NCBI GenBank assembly: GCA_946482595.1
Contig: CAMLSD010000137.1
Span: forward strand, 1 to 9,978
Reading direction: 5' to 3'
From: an uncultured Comamonadaceae bacterium
GTDB taxonomy: Bacteria > Pseudomonadota > Gammaproteobacteria > Burkholderiales > Burkholderiaceae
DNA: 9,978 bases
Positions within the stretch are counted from its first letter, which is position 1. The number at the start of each line of letters is the position of its first letter. The notes under the pieces were generated by a model, which was given only the letters and a program-made list of their open reading frames with translations, searched no databases and was not told the DNA's origin. This document shows positions 1 to 6,852 of this stretch, piece after piece. Both the position numbers and the translations under genes were made by a program.

Positions 1-5
1 TATGC

Positions 6-31
6 AAAAGGGCTCCGACTGGAGCCCTTTT
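6..31 (+). terminator. Rho-independent terminator, possibly bidirectional
   Basis: An 11-bp perfect inverted repeat, AAAAGGGCTCC and GGAGCCCTTTT, encloses a 4-nt loop (GACT) and is followed on the + strand by a T-rich run (TTTTCTTGTT). The A/T arms make it symmetric, so it could stop transcription from either side. The T tract is better on the + strand, suggesting it serves a gene to the left of the window. It lies about 325 nt beyond the lpdA stop, so it may also be the distal terminator of the aceE-aceF-lpdA message after passage through the REP region. Confidence 0.8.
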
Positions 32-34
32 CTT

Positions 35-54
35 GTTCGGCGCTTCGTCCGAAC
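35..54. repeat. Short inverted repeat next to the terminator
   Basis: GTTCGG (35-40) and CCGAAC (49-54) are perfect 6-bp arms around an 8-nt loop. The repeat begins 4 nt after the terminator stem. It may be a second hairpin assisting termination; its short arms could also occur by chance. Confidence 0.35.
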
Positions 55-86
55 GCGCCCGCGATCAAGAGCCCAACCACCTCACG

Positions 87-161
87 GGTCATCCCCGCGC
101 AGGCGGGGATCCATGCTCACCCAGCCACTGCCGATGGATGCCCGCCTGCGCGGGCATGACC
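87..161. repeat. REP-like double palindrome, copy 1
   Basis: This 75-nt element has two inverted heads. The forward head (87-115) contains a hairpin with stem CCCCGC/GCGGGG at 93-98 and 103-108 and loop GCAG. The reverse head (133-161) contains stem GCCCGC/GCGGGC at 140-145 and 150-155. The heads can also pair with each other with only a few mismatches, giving one large cruciform or hairpin. Both read GGTCAT-stem-loop-stem-ATCCAT in their own orientation, like intergenic REP/BIME-type repeats of beta- and gammaproteobacteria whose chance translations give 'VIPAQAGIH' and 'MDPRLRGDD' peptides. It differs from copy 2 at one base (119 versus 288). Confidence 0.85.
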
Positions 162-186
162 TGCCGGGGGCGGTGCAAGCAATGAA

Positions 187-246
187 CTACTTGCGCGTGG
201 ACGGAACGTCCGTGCAGTTGCCGTGCGCCCCCTCGGCCACCATGCC
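187..246 (-). pseudogene. Decayed duplicate of the lpdA 3' end
   Basis: Read on the minus strand, this segment gives GMVAEGAHGNCTDVPSTRK followed by TAG. The last 19 residues of the intact LpdA are [19 protein letters not shown], also followed by TAG; 14 of 19 residues agree. At DNA level 51 of 60 bases match 356-415, without gaps, at a constant offset of 169. Homology stops at about 246, where a short CCACCT sequence (246-251, also at 77-82) leads into the second REP-like pair. There is no start codon or upstream coding sequence, so this is a non-functional remnant. It arose either by tandem duplication of the lpdA tail plus REP unit or as the leftover of an older lpdA allele displaced by recombination. 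The homology is seen directly; the route is inferred. Confidence 0.8.
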
Positions 247-255
247 CACCTTGCA

Positions 256-330
256 GGTCATCCCCGCGCAGGCGGGGATCCATGCTCGCCCAGCCACTGC
301 CGATGGATGCCCGCCTGCGCGGGCATGACC
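256..330. repeat. REP-like double palindrome, copy 2
   Basis: This is the second copy of the 75-nt double palindrome, identical to copy 1 except for G at 288. The forward head is 256-284 (stems 262-267 and 272-277) and the reverse head is 302-330. It ends 25 nt before the lpdA stop codon on the downstream side, so it lies in the 3' untranslated part of the aceE-aceF-lpdA message. There it could slow 3' exonuclease decay or help end transcription, as known for REP elements. It sits 169 nt from copy 1, the same offset as the duplicated lpdA tail. Confidence 0.85.
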
Positions 331-355
331 CGGTTGGGGCTGCGCCTGTGATGGT

Positions 356-2173
356 CTACTTGCGCGGAGGCGGAACGTCCGTGCAGGTACCGTGCGCCAC
401 TTCGGCTGCCATGCCGATGCTCTCGCCGAGCGTGGGGTGCGGGTGGATGGTCTTGCCGATGTCCACTTCGTCAGCCCCCATCTCGATGGCCAGCGCCACC
501 TCGCCGATCATGTCGCCCGCATGGGTGCCGACGATGCCGCCGCCGACGATGCGGTGAGTCTCTTCGTCGAACAGCAGCTTGGTGAAGCCTTCGTCACGGC
601 CATTGGCAATGGCGCGGCCTGAGGCCGTCCAGGGGAACAGCCCCTTCTTGACCTTGCGACCCTCGGCCTTGGCCTGGTCTTCGGTCAGGCCCACCCAGGC
701 CACTTCCGGATCGGTGTAGGCAACGCTCGGAATGACCCGCGCATCGAAAGCCGCCTTCTGACCTGCCGCCACCTCGGCCGCCACGTGCGCCTCGTGCACC
801 GCCTTGTGCGCCAGCATGGGCTGGCCGACGATGTCGCCGATCGCGAAGATGTGCGGCACGTTGGTGCGCATCTGGATGTCCACCGGAATGAATCCGCGAT
901 CGCTGACGACCACCCCCGCCTTGTCGGCGGCGATCTTCTTGCCGTTCGGGGTGCGGCCCACGGCTTGCAGGACCAGGTCGTAGAGCTGAGGCTCCTTCGG
1001 TGCCCCCTCCCCTTCAAACCGCACCAGGATGCCGTCGGCGGTGGCCTCGGCCCCGACCGTCTTGGTCTTGAGCATGATGTTGTCGAAGCGCGGCGCGTTC
1101 ATCTTCTGCCACACCCGCACGAGGTCGCGATCGGCGCCCTGCATCAGGCCGTCGAGCATCTCGACCACGTCCAGGCGCGCGCCCAGCGTGGAGTAGACCG
1201 TGCCCATCTCCAGCCCGATGATGCCGCCGCCCACGATGAGCATGCGCTTGGGCGCCTGCTTGAGCAGCAACGCCCCGGTGGAGTCGACGATGCGGTCGTC
1301 CTGCGGCAGGAAGGGCAGGCGCACCGCTTGTGAGCCGGCCGCGATGACCGCCTGCTTGAAGCGGATGGTCTGGGTCTTGCCGGTCCGGGCCTGGGCGTCG
1401 CCCGAGGTTTCTTCAACCTGCAGATGATGTGGATCGACAAAGCTGCCGTAGCCGCGCACCACCGTGACCTTGCGCATCTTGGCCATGGCCGACAGGCCGC
1501 CGGTCAGCTTGCCGACCACCTTGTTCTTGTGGGCCAGCAGCTTGGGGAGCTCCACGGTGGGGGCACCGAAGCTCACGCCCAGGTCGGCGAAATGCTTGAC
1601 CTCGTCCATCACGGCGGCCACGTGCAGCAGCGCCTTCGACGGGATGCAGCCCACGTTCAGGCACACGCCGCCCAGCGTGGCGTAGCGCTCGACCAGCACG
1701 ACCTTCATGCCGAGGTCGGCGGCGCGGAATGCCGCCGAGTAGCCACCCGGTCCGCCGCCGAGCACGAGCATGTCGCACTCGAGGTCGGCGCCACCGGCAT
1801 AGGTCGATGCCACCGGTGCCGGCGCGGGCGCCGAGGTCGGGGCCGGTGCGGCAGCCGGGGCCGCAGCCGGTGACGGTGCGGTTGCTGCCGCGGGCGCGGC
1901 TGCAGGTGCGGTTGCTGCCGTGGGTGCCGCGGCCCCCTCGGCATCGAGCATCAGCACCACCGAGCCCTGGTTGACGGTGTCGCCCACCTTCACCCGCAGT
2001 TCCTTGACCACCCCGGCGTGGGATGAGGGGATCTCCATCGAGGCCTTGTCCGACTCGACGGTGATCAGCGATTGCTCGACCTTGATCGTGTCGCCCGGCT
2101 TGACGAGCACCTCGATCACGCCGACATCCTTGAAGTCGCCGATGTCCGGCACCTTGATTTCAATAGCAGCCAC
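356..2173 (-). CDS. lpdA: Dihydrolipoamide dehydrogenase (E3) with N-terminal lipoyl domain
   Basis: This 605-residue E3 of the cytoplasmic pyruvate dehydrogenase complex reoxidises dihydrolipoamide on AceF, passing electrons through a redox disulfide and FAD to NAD+. Residues 1-78 are a lipoyl domain with lipoyl-lysine K43 (ESDKAS). An Ala/Pro swinging linker covers about 79-125. The E3 core follows: FAD motif GGGPGG at 139-144, redox cysteines C171 and C176 (CLNVGC), NAD motif GGGIIG at 315-320, second FAD motif AIGD near 444-447, and C-terminal catalytic HPHPTLGE with H579 and E584. Classical E3 proteins are about 475 residues and lack the lipoyl arm; the longer form is known from Neisseria and Ralstonia. 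The start is GTG, chosen because AAGGAG lies 6 nt upstream and the lipoyl domain begins there. It is last in the operon, 10 nt after aceF. The gene is also called pdhL. Its 3' end has a decayed copy at 187-246. Confidence 0.97.
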   Translation of the reverse strand: MAAIEIKVPDIGDFKDVGVIEVLVKPGDTIKVEQSLITVESDKASMEIPSSHAGVVKELRVKVGDTVNQGSVVLMLDAEGAAAPTAATAPAAAPAAATAPSPAAAPAAAPAPTSAPAPAPVASTYAGGADLECDMLVLGGGPGGYSAAFRAADLGMKVVLVERYATLGGVCLNVGCIPSKALLHVAAVMDEVKHFADLGVSFGAPTVELPKLLAHKNKVVGKLTGGLSAMAKMRKVTVVRGYGSFVDPHHLQVEETSGDAQARTGKTQTIRFKQAVIAAGSQAVRLPFLPQDDRIVDSTGALLLKQAPKRMLIVGGGIIGLEMGTVYSTLGARLDVVEMLDGLMQGADRDLVRVWQKMNAPRFDNIMLKTKTVGAEATADGILVRFEGEGAPKEPQLYDLVLQAVGRTPNGKKIAADKAGVVVSDRGFIPVDIQMRTNVPHIFAIGDIVGQPMLAHKAVHEAHVAAEVAAGQKAAFDARVIPSVAYTDPEVAWVGLTEDQAKAEGRKVKKGLFPWTASGRAIANGRDEGFTKLLFDEETHRIVGGGIVGTHAGDMIGEVALAIEMGADEVDIGKTIHPHPTLGESIGMAAEVAHGTCTDVPPPRK

Positions 2174-2179
2174 TGCGCG

Positions 2180-2185
2180 CTCCTT
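2180..2185 (-). promoter_or_regulatory. Ribosome binding site of lpdA, overlapping the aceF stop
   Basis: On the minus strand the sequence reads TAAGGAGCGCGCAGTG. The aceF stop TAA shares two bases with the AAGGAG Shine-Dalgarno sequence, and six bases separate the latter from the GTG start of lpdA. This fixes the non-ATG start and suggests translational coupling between E2 and E3. Confidence 0.85.
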
Positions 2186-3854
2186 ACAGCATCACACGGC
2201 GGAAGTCCGCCAGCACCTGACCCAGGTACGCATTGAAGCGTGCCGCAGCCGCACCATCGATCACGCGGTGGTCCCAGCTCAGGCTCAGCGGCAGGATCAG
2301 GCGCGGGACGAACTGCTTGCCGTCCCAGCGCGGTTCGGTGCTGCTCTTGCACACACCCAGGATGGCGACTTCGGGCGCGTTGATGATCGGCGTGAAGTAG
2401 CGACCGCCAATCCCGCCGAGCGAGCTGATCGAGAAGCAGCCGCCGCTCATGTCGGCCGGCCCGAGCTTGCCGTCGCGCGCCTTGGCGGCCAGTTCGCTCA
2501 TTTCCTTGCTGATCTGCAGGATGCCCTTCTTGTCGGCGTCCTTGATGACCGGCACCACCAGCCCGTTGGGCGTATCGGCCGCGAAGCCGATGTGGAAGTA
2601 CTGCTTCATCACGATCTGGTCGCCGTCGAGCGAGGCATTGAACTCGGGGAACTTCTTCAGTGCCGCCACCGAGGCCTTGATCAGGAAGGCCAGCATCGTG
2701 ACCTTGACGCCGGACTTCTCGTTCTCCTTGTTGAGCTGGACACGGAAGGCTTCCAGCTCGGTGATGTCGGCGTCGTCGTGGTTGGTGACGTGCGGAATCA
2801 CCACCCAGTTGCGGTGCAGGTTCGCGCCACTGATCTTCTTGATGCGCGACAGATCGCGGCGCTCGACCGGGCCGAACTTGGCAAAGTCGACCTGCGGCCA
2901 GGGCAGCAGCCCGGGGAAGGCGCCGCCGGCTGCGGCAGGGGCGGCCGCTGGTGACTTCGCCTTCTGGGCAGCCGTCTGGACCTGGCCGGCCATCACACCC
3001 TTGACGAAACCCTGCACGTCGGACTCGAGGATGCGGCCCTTGGGCCCGGTCCCCGAGACTTCATCGAGCGGCACGCCCAGCTCGCGGGCGAGGCGGCGCA
3101 CCGAGGGCGACGCGTGCGGCAGCTTGCCCTTGGCGACCGTCGGGTCGTGTGCGGGCATGGCAGCCGTGGGCGCCGGGGTGGCCGCAGACGCGACGGGGGC
3201 CGATGCCGGTGCCGCGGCCGGTGCCGCAGCCGGGGCCGAAGCCGTAGCAGGTGCTGCAGCCGGCGCGCCCACGCCCTCGATCACCGCGATCACCGAGCCC
3301 TTGGACACCTTGTCGCCCACCTTGACCTTGAGCGCCTTGAGCACGCCAGCATGGGACGACGGGATCTCCATCGAGGCCTTGTCGGACTCGACGGTGATCA
3401 GGCTCTGCTCGACCTTGATGGTGTCACCCACATTGGCCAGCAACTCGATCACGCCGACTTCGTCGAAGTCGCCGATGTCGGGCACGACCACCTCGATCGG
3501 GCCAGAGGCCGCCACCGGGGCGGCAGCCGGTGCTGCAGGCGCCGCCGCAGGGGCCGCCACGGCCGCAGGCGCTGCCTGAGCCGGCGCCGGGGCCGCCGGG
3601 GCGGCAGCCGCCGCTGCGTCGGTCTCGAGCATCAGCACCAGCGAGCCCTCGCCCACCCGGTCACCGAGCTTGACCTTCAGCTCCTTCACCACGCCCGCAT
3701 GCGAGGACGGGATTTCCATCGAGGCCTTGTCGGACTCGACAGTGATCAGGCTTTGCTCGACCTTGATCGTGTCACCGGGCTTGACCAGCACCTCGATGAT
3801 CTCGACATCCTTGAAGTCCCCGATGTCGGGAACCTTCACTTCCACCAATGCCAT
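2184..3854 (-). CDS. aceF: Dihydrolipoamide acetyltransferase (E2) of pyruvate dehydrogenase
   Basis: This 556-residue E2 forms the core of the complex and transfers the acetyl group from its lipoyl arms to CoA. Lipoyl domain 1 spans residues 1-78 (K43) and lipoyl domain 2 about 118-195 (K159). They are joined and followed by Ala/Pro-rich flexible linkers at about 79-117 and 196-235. The peripheral subunit-binding domain is about 245-288 ([15 protein letters not shown]...GTGPKGRI), another linker follows, and the catalytic domain is about 325-556 with the active-site motif DHRVIDG (H529, D533). The E. coli enzyme has three lipoyl domains; two is common in betaproteobacteria. The ATG start is preceded by GGGGA at 3862-3866 with a 7-nt spacer. 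It begins 18 nt after aceE, and its stop overlaps the lpdA ribosome binding site. The name pdhB is used in some genera. Confidence 0.97.
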   Translation of the reverse strand: MALVEVKVPDIGDFKDVEIIEVLVKPGDTIKVEQSLITVESDKASMEIPSSHAGVVKELKVKLGDRVGEGSLVLMLETDAAAAAAPAAPAPAQAAPAAVAAPAAAPAAPAAAPVAASGPIEVVVPDIGDFDEVGVIELLANVGDTIKVEQSLITVESDKASMEIPSSHAGVLKALKVKVGDKVSKGSVIAVIEGVGAPAAAPATASAPAAAPAAAPASAPVASAATPAPTAAMPAHDPTVAKGKLPHASPSVRRLARELGVPLDEVSGTGPKGRILESDVQGFVKGVMAGQVQTAAQKAKSPAAAPAAAGGAFPGLLPWPQVDFAKFGPVERRDLSRIKKISGANLHRNWVVIPHVTNHDDADITELEAFRVQLNKENEKSGVKVTMLAFLIKASVAALKKFPEFNASLDGDQIVMKQYFHIGFAADTPNGLVVPVIKDADKKGILQISKEMSELAAKARDGKLGPADMSGGCFSISSLGGIGGRYFTPIINAPEVAILGVCKSSTEPRWDGKQFVPRLILPLSLSWDHRVIDGAAAARFNAYLGQVLADFRRVML

Positions 3855-3872
3855 GTTCTTGTCCCCGTTCGA

Positions 3873-6578
3873 TCACGCGTACAGCGGGTTGATCTTGTCG
3901 GCTGCGATGCCGTACTTCTGGATGGCCTCGGCCACCTTGGCGGCCGGCACCGTGCCCTCGTCGGCCAGGGCCTTCAGGGCGGCCACGACGATGTAGTGGC
4001 GGTTGACCTCGAAGTGCTCGCGCAGACGGGAGCGGAAGTCGCTGCGGCCGAATCCGTCGGTGCCCAGCACCTTGTAGGCGCGTCCCTTGGGAATGTAGGC
4101 GCGGATCTGCTCGGCGTAGCTCTTCATGTAGTCGGTCGAGGCCACGACCGGACCGGCATGCTTGTCGAGCTGCTGTGTCACGAACGGCACACGCGGCGTT
4201 TCGGTCGGGTGCAGCAGGTTCCAGCGCTCGCAGTCCTGGCCGTCGCGGGCCAGCTCGTTGAAGCTCGGGCAGCTCCACACGTTGGCGGCCACGCCCCAGT
4301 CACGCTCAAGCAGCTCACGAGCGAACATCGACTCACGCAGGATGGTGCCGCTGCCCAGCAGGTTCACGCGCGGGGTCTTCTTCGCGCCTTCTTCCAGCAG
4401 GTACATGCCCTTGATGATCTGGTCTTCCGTGCCGGGCTTCAGGCCGGGGTGGGCGTAGTTCTCGTTGAGCAGGGTGATGTAGTAGAAGACATTGTCCTGC
4501 TGCTCGACCATGCGCTTGAGGCCGTGCTGCATGATGACCGCGACCTCATGCGAGAAGGTGGGGTCATAGCTCACGCAGTTCGGGATGGTGCCGGCCAGGA
4601 TGTGGCTGTGGCCGTCCTCGTGCTGCAGGCCTTCGCCGTTGAGCGTGGTGCGCCCGGAGGTGCCGCCCAGCAGGAAGCCGCGGGCCTGCATGTCGCCGGC
4701 TGCCCAGGCCAGGTCGCCGATGCGCTGGAAGCCGAACATCGAGTAGTACACGTAGAACGGGATCATGATCCGGTTGTTCGTGCTGTACGAAGTGGCCGCC
4801 GCGATCCAGCTGGCCATGCCGCCGGCTTCGTTGATGCCTTCCTGCAGGATCTGGCCGGCCTTGTCTTCCTTGTAGTACATGACCTGGTCCTTGTCGACCG
4901 GGGTGTACTGCTGGCCTGCGGGGTTGTAGATCCCGACCTGGCGGAACAGGCCTTCCATGCCGAAGGTGCGCGCCTCATCGACCAGGATGGGCACCACACG
5001 CGGGCCAAGGTCCTTGTCGCGCAGCAGCTGCGTCAGGAAACGCACGTAGGCCTGGGTCGTGGAGATCTCACGGCCCTCGGGCGTGGCCTCGAGGATGGCC
5101 TTGAAGGTTTCCAGCGGCGGCACGGTGAACTGCTCATCGGCCTTGGTGCGGCGATGCGGCAGGTAGCCGCCCAGCGCCTTGCGGCGCTCGTGCAGGTACT
5201 TCATTTCCGGCGTGTCGTCGGCCGGCTTGTAGAACGGCAGCTCGGCGATCTGGCTGTCGGGAATGGGGATGTTGAAGCGGTCGCGGAAGGCCTTGATGTC
5301 CTCGTCGCTGAGCTTCTTGGTCTGGTGGACGGTGTTCTTGCCTTCGCCGATCTTGCCCATGCCAAAGCCCTTCACCGTCTTCACCAGCAGCACGGTGGGC
5401 TGACCCTTGTGGTTGTTGGCGGCGTGGAAAGCGGCATAGACCTTCTGGGAATCGTGGCCGCCCCGGCGCAGGTTCCAGATCTCGTCGTCGGTCATGTGGG
5501 CGACCATCTCGAGCGTGCGCGGGTCACGCCCGAAGAAGTGCTTGCGGACGTAGGCGCCGTCATTGGCCTTGAAGGCCTGGTAGTCGCCGTCGTTGCACTC
5601 CATCATGATCTTGCGCAGGGCACCGTCCTTGTCCTTGGCCAGCAGCTCGTCCCAGCCCTTGCCCCAGATCAGCTTGATGACGTTCCAGCCCGAGCCGCGG
5701 AACTCGCCTTCGAGCTCCTGGATGATCTTGCCGTTGCCACGCACCGGGCCGTCCAGGCGCTGCAGGTTGCAGTTGATGACGAAGATCAGGTTGTCCAGCT
5801 TCTCGCGGGCGGCCAGGCTGATGGCGCCCAGCGATTCGACCTCGTCCATTTCGCCGTCGCCGCAGAACACCCAGACCTTGCGGTTCTCGGTGTTGGCAAT
5901 GCCACGGGCATGCAGGTACTTCAGGAACCGCGCCTGGTAGATGGCCATCAGCGGGCCCAGGCCCATCGAGACGGTCGGGAACTGCCAGAACTCCGGCATC
6001 AGCTTGGGGTGCGGGTAGCTCGACAGACCCTTGCCCTGCACTTCCTGGCGGAAGTTCAGCAGCTGCTCCTCGCTCAGACGGCCTTCGAGGAAGGCGCGAG
6101 CGTAGATGCCAGGCGAGACGTGGCCCTGGATGTAGATGCAGTCGCCACCGTGGTTTTCGCTCTCGGCGTGCCAGAAGTGGTTGAAGCCCGCGCCGAACAT
6201 GTTGGCCAGCGAGGCGAAGGAGCCGATGTGCCCGCCCAGGTCACCGCCCTCGGGCGGGTTGTGGCGGTTGGCCTTGACCACCATGGCCATGGCGTTCCAG
6301 CGCATGTAGGCACGCAGGCGACCTTCGAAATACAGGTTGCCCGGGCAGCGGGCCTCGGCGCTGGGTTCGATCGTGTTGACGTAACCGGTGTTGGCCGAGA
6401 ACGGCATGTCGATGCTGTTCTGGCGCGCATGCTCGAGCAGGTTCTCGAGCAGAAAGTGGGCGCGATCGGGGCCTTCGGCCTCGATGACGGCGGACAGGGC
6501 GTCCAGCCACTCGCGGGTTTCCTGAGCGTCGGCGTCATTGGCCGCCACCCCGTGGAACGATTCGGGCACTGCAGACAT
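3873..6578 (-). CDS. aceE: Pyruvate dehydrogenase E1 component, homodimeric type
   Basis: This 901-residue thiamine diphosphate enzyme decarboxylates pyruvate and reductively acetylates the lipoyl groups of AceF, the committed step from glycolysis to acetyl-CoA. Its length fits the homodimeric AceE family (about 890 residues), not the split alpha/beta type. The thiamine diphosphate/Mg motif runs from GDGEMDE (240-246, D241) to N271 in NCNLQRLDGPV. The strongly conserved LGGH (H117) and QGHVSPG (H153) segments correspond to active-site histidines H106 and H142 of the E. coli enzyme, with LSSYPHPKLMPEFWQFPTVS about 185-204. The ATG is supported by GAGGAG with a 6-nt spacer. It is the first gene of the operon, so its promoter should lie in 6579-6852. 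The name pdhA is used in some Burkholderiales. A very long open frame on the opposite strand is a codon-bias shadow. Confidence 0.98.
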   Translation of the reverse strand: MSAVPESFHGVAANDADAQETREWLDALSAVIEAEGPDRAHFLLENLLEHARQNSIDMPFSANTGYVNTIEPSAEARCPGNLYFEGRLRAYMRWNAMAMVVKANRHNPPEGGDLGGHIGSFASLANMFGAGFNHFWHAESENHGGDCIYIQGHVSPGIYARAFLEGRLSEEQLLNFRQEVQGKGLSSYPHPKLMPEFWQFPTVSMGLGPLMAIYQARFLKYLHARGIANTENRKVWVFCGDGEMDEVESLGAISLAAREKLDNLIFVINCNLQRLDGPVRGNGKIIQELEGEFRGSGWNVIKLIWGKGWDELLAKDKDGALRKIMMECNDGDYQAFKANDGAYVRKHFFGRDPRTLEMVAHMTDDEIWNLRRGGHDSQKVYAAFHAANNHKGQPTVLLVKTVKGFGMGKIGEGKNTVHQTKKLSDEDIKAFRDRFNIPIPDSQIAELPFYKPADDTPEMKYLHERRKALGGYLPHRRTKADEQFTVPPLETFKAILEATPEGREISTTQAYVRFLTQLLRDKDLGPRVVPILVDEARTFGMEGLFRQVGIYNPAGQQYTPVDKDQVMYYKEDKAGQILQEGINEAGGMASWIAAATSYSTNNRIMIPFYVYYSMFGFQRIGDLAWAAGDMQARGFLLGGTSGRTTLNGEGLQHEDGHSHILAGTIPNCVSYDPTFSHEVAVIMQHGLKRMVEQQDNVFYYITLLNENYAHPGLKPGTEDQIIKGMYLLEEGAKKTPRVNLLGSGTILRESMFARELLERDWGVAANVWSCPSFNELARDGQDCERWNLLHPTETPRVPFVTQQLDKHAGPVVASTDYMKSYAEQIRAYIPKGRAYKVLGTDGFGRSDFRSRLREHFEVNRHYIVVAALKALADEGTVPAAKVAEAIQKYGIAADKINPLYA

Positions 6579-6584
6579 GGATGT

Positions 6585-6590
6585 CTCCTC
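6585..6590 (-). promoter_or_regulatory. Ribosome binding site of aceE
   Basis: GAGGAG on the minus strand lies 6 nt before the ATG at 6578-6576. It is the strongest Shine-Dalgarno sequence in the divergent region and fixes the aceE start. An upstream ATG at 6594-6592 is out of frame. Confidence 0.85.
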
Positions 6591-6662
6591 GCATGGGTTT
6601 AGAGCTGCGCGTCTAGTGTGGCACAGTTCGTCGATTTTTCAAATAGTGCGAGTCTGTTCCGT

Positions 6663-6676
6663 ATTGTGAAATCAAT
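6663..6676. promoter_or_regulatory. Possible operator, ATTG-N6-CAAT
   Basis: ATTGTGAAATCAAT has 4-bp inverted arms around 6 nt. The right half resembles an FNR-type half site (ATCAA), but the left half does not match TTGAT and the spacing is wrong, so it is not called an FNR box. With such short arms it could be chance. Confidence 0.2.
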
Positions 6677-6702
6677 GGATCGAGCACTCCTCGTTTCGTC
6701 AA

Positions 6703-6719
6703 GACATCGGTCGAATGTC
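6703..6719. promoter_or_regulatory. Possible operator, GACAT-N7-ATGTC
   Basis: Five-base perfect inverted arms flank a 7-nt centre (CGGTCGA), making a 17-bp interrupted palindrome between the divergent genes. Dyads of this size suit dimeric LuxR/FixJ-type regulators such as the one encoded at 9393. It overlaps the upstream in-frame ATG at 6715, another mild reason to prefer the later kinase start. Evidence is symmetry and location only. Confidence 0.25.
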
Positions 6720-6840
6720 CAACAAGCGTGGCGGGTCAACAAGGGGCAACACCCGAAGCCATGCGAAGCACCCGGAATCTGCACACGACGCGAGCATGCG
6801 GCGCCAGGGTGCCGGACAGACGATTCGTGGGCGCCCACCC

Positions 6841-6846
6841 GATAAT
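6841..6846 (+). promoter_or_regulatory. -10-like element directly before the kinase start
   Basis: GATAAT matches five of six bases of TATAAT and lies 6 nt before ATG at 6853. Transcription would start at or next to the A of the ATG, giving a leaderless message. No Shine-Dalgarno sequence precedes this ATG, which fits. The -35 side is weak: CGGACA at 6813-6818 matches four of six bases but sits 22 nt away, which is too far. Confidence 0.4.
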
Positions 6847-6852
6847 CCCGCC

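Larger units (their letters stand above)
6579..6852. promoter_or_regulatory. Divergent control region between aceE and the kinase gene
   Basis: This 274-nt region separates the two divergent start codons and is visibly more AT-rich at 6630-6720 than the genes around it. It should contain the aceE promoter on the minus strand and the kinase promoter on the plus strand. I find no convincing sigma-70 pair for aceE. The best -35-like hexamer is TTGAAA (6642-6637, minus), with only a poor -10 (CACACT) 16 nt further. Two small inverted repeats, 6663-6676 and 6703-6719, are candidate operators. In-frame ATGs at 6715 and 6796 precede the preferred kinase start, but the peptide they would add (rich in R, S, H and G, no domain) and its weaker G/C preference at third codon positions suggest this stretch is non-coding. 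Confidence 0.6.

Noticed and set aside
2..328. Short open frames over the left intergenic region giving 'VIPAQAGIH' and 'MDPRLRGDD' peptides
   Set aside because: These peptides come from translating the REP-like palindromes. The frames cross a terminator hairpin and two repeat copies and have no ribosome binding site.
87..330. CRISPR array from the two repeated 75-nt elements
   Set aside because: There are only two copies, each an inverted double palindrome, and the 94-nt interval holds an lpdA remnant rather than a spacer. No cas gene is present.
3114..6602. Open frame of 1162 codons on the + strand opposite aceE and aceF
   Set aside because: It is antisense to two genes with unmistakable domains. 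The translation is rich in H, R, V, L, D and Q with no recognisable domain, typical of the mirrored frame of a high-GC gene whose third positions avoid A/T.
6663..6676. FNR or CRP binding site between aceE and the kinase gene
   Set aside because: The left arm does not match TTGAT, the arm spacing is two bases short for FNR, and the TGTGA-N6-TCACA pattern of CRP is absent on the right side.
6715..6852. 46-residue N-terminal extension of the kinase from ATG 6715
   Set aside because: There is no ribosome binding site, the peptide is low-complexity and R/S/H-rich without a domain, third-position G/C preference is weaker than in the gene body, and a -10-like element sits just before ATG 6853. It is not fully excluded.
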